Assembly: GCA_964397665.1 (NCBI GenBank)
Contig: CAYNJW010000009.1
Location: 1-30,651 of the forward strand
DNA length: 30,651 bases
Direction: 5' to 3'
Origin: CAYNJW01 sp964397665
GTDB lineage: Archaea > Nanobdellota > Nanobdellia > Pacearchaeales > GW2011-AR1
A model generated the notes under the pieces. It was not told the origin of the DNA, made no database searches, and was given only the letters and a program-made list of their open reading frames with translations. The translations under genes and the position numbers were made by a program. This document shows, in pieces, positions 30,385-30,651 of the stretch; position 1 is the first letter of the stretch, and each line of letters starts with the position of its first letter.

Positions 30385-30607
30385 GCTCCTGTAGTCTAGA
30401 GGCCAAGGATTCCACCCTCTCAAACGCTAACTTTGTTAGTGATTGAATGACAAGCATTATGCTTGACTTTCGTATGGTGAGGTTTTAGTCGATGAGATGA
30501 TAAACCTCTGTCCACTTGGACAACCTGAAATCCACGGAAAATTTGAGAAATTTTTCGGATTTTTGTGGAGAACGGTGGCGACCCGAGTTCGAATCTCGGC
30601 GGGAGCG
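30385..30607 (+). tRNA. tRNA-Glu(CUC) with a ~150-nt intron
   Basis: Exon 1 is 30385-30423, the intron 30424-30573, and exon 2 30574-30607 (discriminator G). The acceptor GCTCCTG pairs with CGGGAGC, allowing one T-G-type pair. The anticodon stem CCACC/GGTGG closes loop CTCTCAA (anticodon CTC) and the T-loop is TTCGAATC. The intron ends form a relaxed bulge-helix-bulge: TCTC (30418-30421) pairs with GAGA (30568-30571), with bulges AAA and ACG cut after their second base. A cut one base earlier (37/38) would give loop CTCTCAC. The intron folds into five consecutive hairpins. Confidence 0.92.
30424..30573 (+). other. Structured tRNA-Glu(CUC) intron
   Basis: Hairpins by position: 30425-30431 with 30435-30441 (7 bp); 30451-30456 with 30460-30465 (6 bp); 30479-30485 with 30502-30508 (7 bp, 16-base loop); 30509-30513 with 30518-30522 (5 bp); 30536-30544 with 30548-30556 (9 bp), extended by 30532-30535 with 30565-30568. 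It has no long open frame and no endonuclease motif. Confidence 0.7.
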
Positions 30608-30651
30608 TTCAGGATTTTACATAAATACTAAATAATCTTTTATTTAAATCT

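Noticed and set aside
30491..30530. Box C/D guide RNA inside the tRNA-Glu intron (ATGATAA as box C, CTGA as box D)
   Set aside because: Box C lacks the G needed for the tandem sheared G-A pairs, and the D box lies between other stems, so no k-turn is convincing.
1..30615. Nine-base match CCTGAACGC at the window start and, inverted, just past the right tRNA-Glu, as element ends
   Set aside because: Nine bases is short, the left copy is within the integrase coding frame, and the flanks do not match; chance is enough.
1..30651. CRISPR array or Cas genes
   Set aside because: No regularly spaced repeats of 20-40 bases and no Cas motifs were seen in either strand.

Overview
The window is low-GC, gene-dense archaeal chromosome, most likely from a DPANN lineage (Pacearchaeota/Woesearchaeota-like; inferred from gene content, not from a search). 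Archaeal hallmarks are the two-subunit archaeal-type PheRS, TFE, Rpo7 and Spt4, ribosomal S24e and S27ae, RNase P subunit Rpp30, archaeal UMP kinase, aNAC, Sec61-beta, NreA and kleisin ScpA. TATA boxes are centred about 24-27 bases before many start codons, which indicates mostly leaderless transcription. The alanyl- and leucyl-tRNA synthetases look bacterial, as often reported in DPANN genomes. There are two runs of N (340-349 and 23644-23743); the second interrupts the lysine-rich tail of TFE.

Left part (1-5400): the N-terminal end of a probable archaeal tyrosine recombinase leaves the window next to a tRNA-Glu(UUC). Then come an EgtD-like methyltransferase with a J-domain protein, ScpA, several unrecognised small proteins, a probable structured RNA with its own BRE/TATA (about 3211-3330), and an intron-containing tRNA-Thr(GGU). 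The 3' end of that tRNA is repeated exactly 100 bases away.

Centre (5400-18250): pheS-pheT; a Kef-type antiporter; pyrH-rnp3; a three-gene operon of a lysine-rich coiled-coil protein, a stand-alone secretion-ATPase N-domain-like protein and DUF357; a helical HTH-like protein paired with a PIN nuclease; the classical archaeal cluster PIN(Fcf1-like)-rpo7-spt4-rps24e-rps27ae; MinD with a partner; and Sec61-beta with NAC. This is the information-processing and protein-export core.

Right part (18250-30651): NreA DNA repair protein with a C-terminal PCNA-binding box; a three-gene operon with an AAA_28-like P-loop ATPase and a Cys-rich protein; an HTH regulator with a PLD-like C-terminal domain; rhomboid-SpoIIM membrane proteins; TFE; a pair of coiled-coil proteins; alaS; a DUF1003 membrane protein; leuS; and a tRNA-Glu(CUC) interrupted by an unusually long (about 150 nt), strongly structured intron. 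The strongest unexplained signals are RNA-level: the tRNA-Glu intron, the 21+21-nt hairpin RNA near 3260, and the duplicated tRNA-Thr 3' end.
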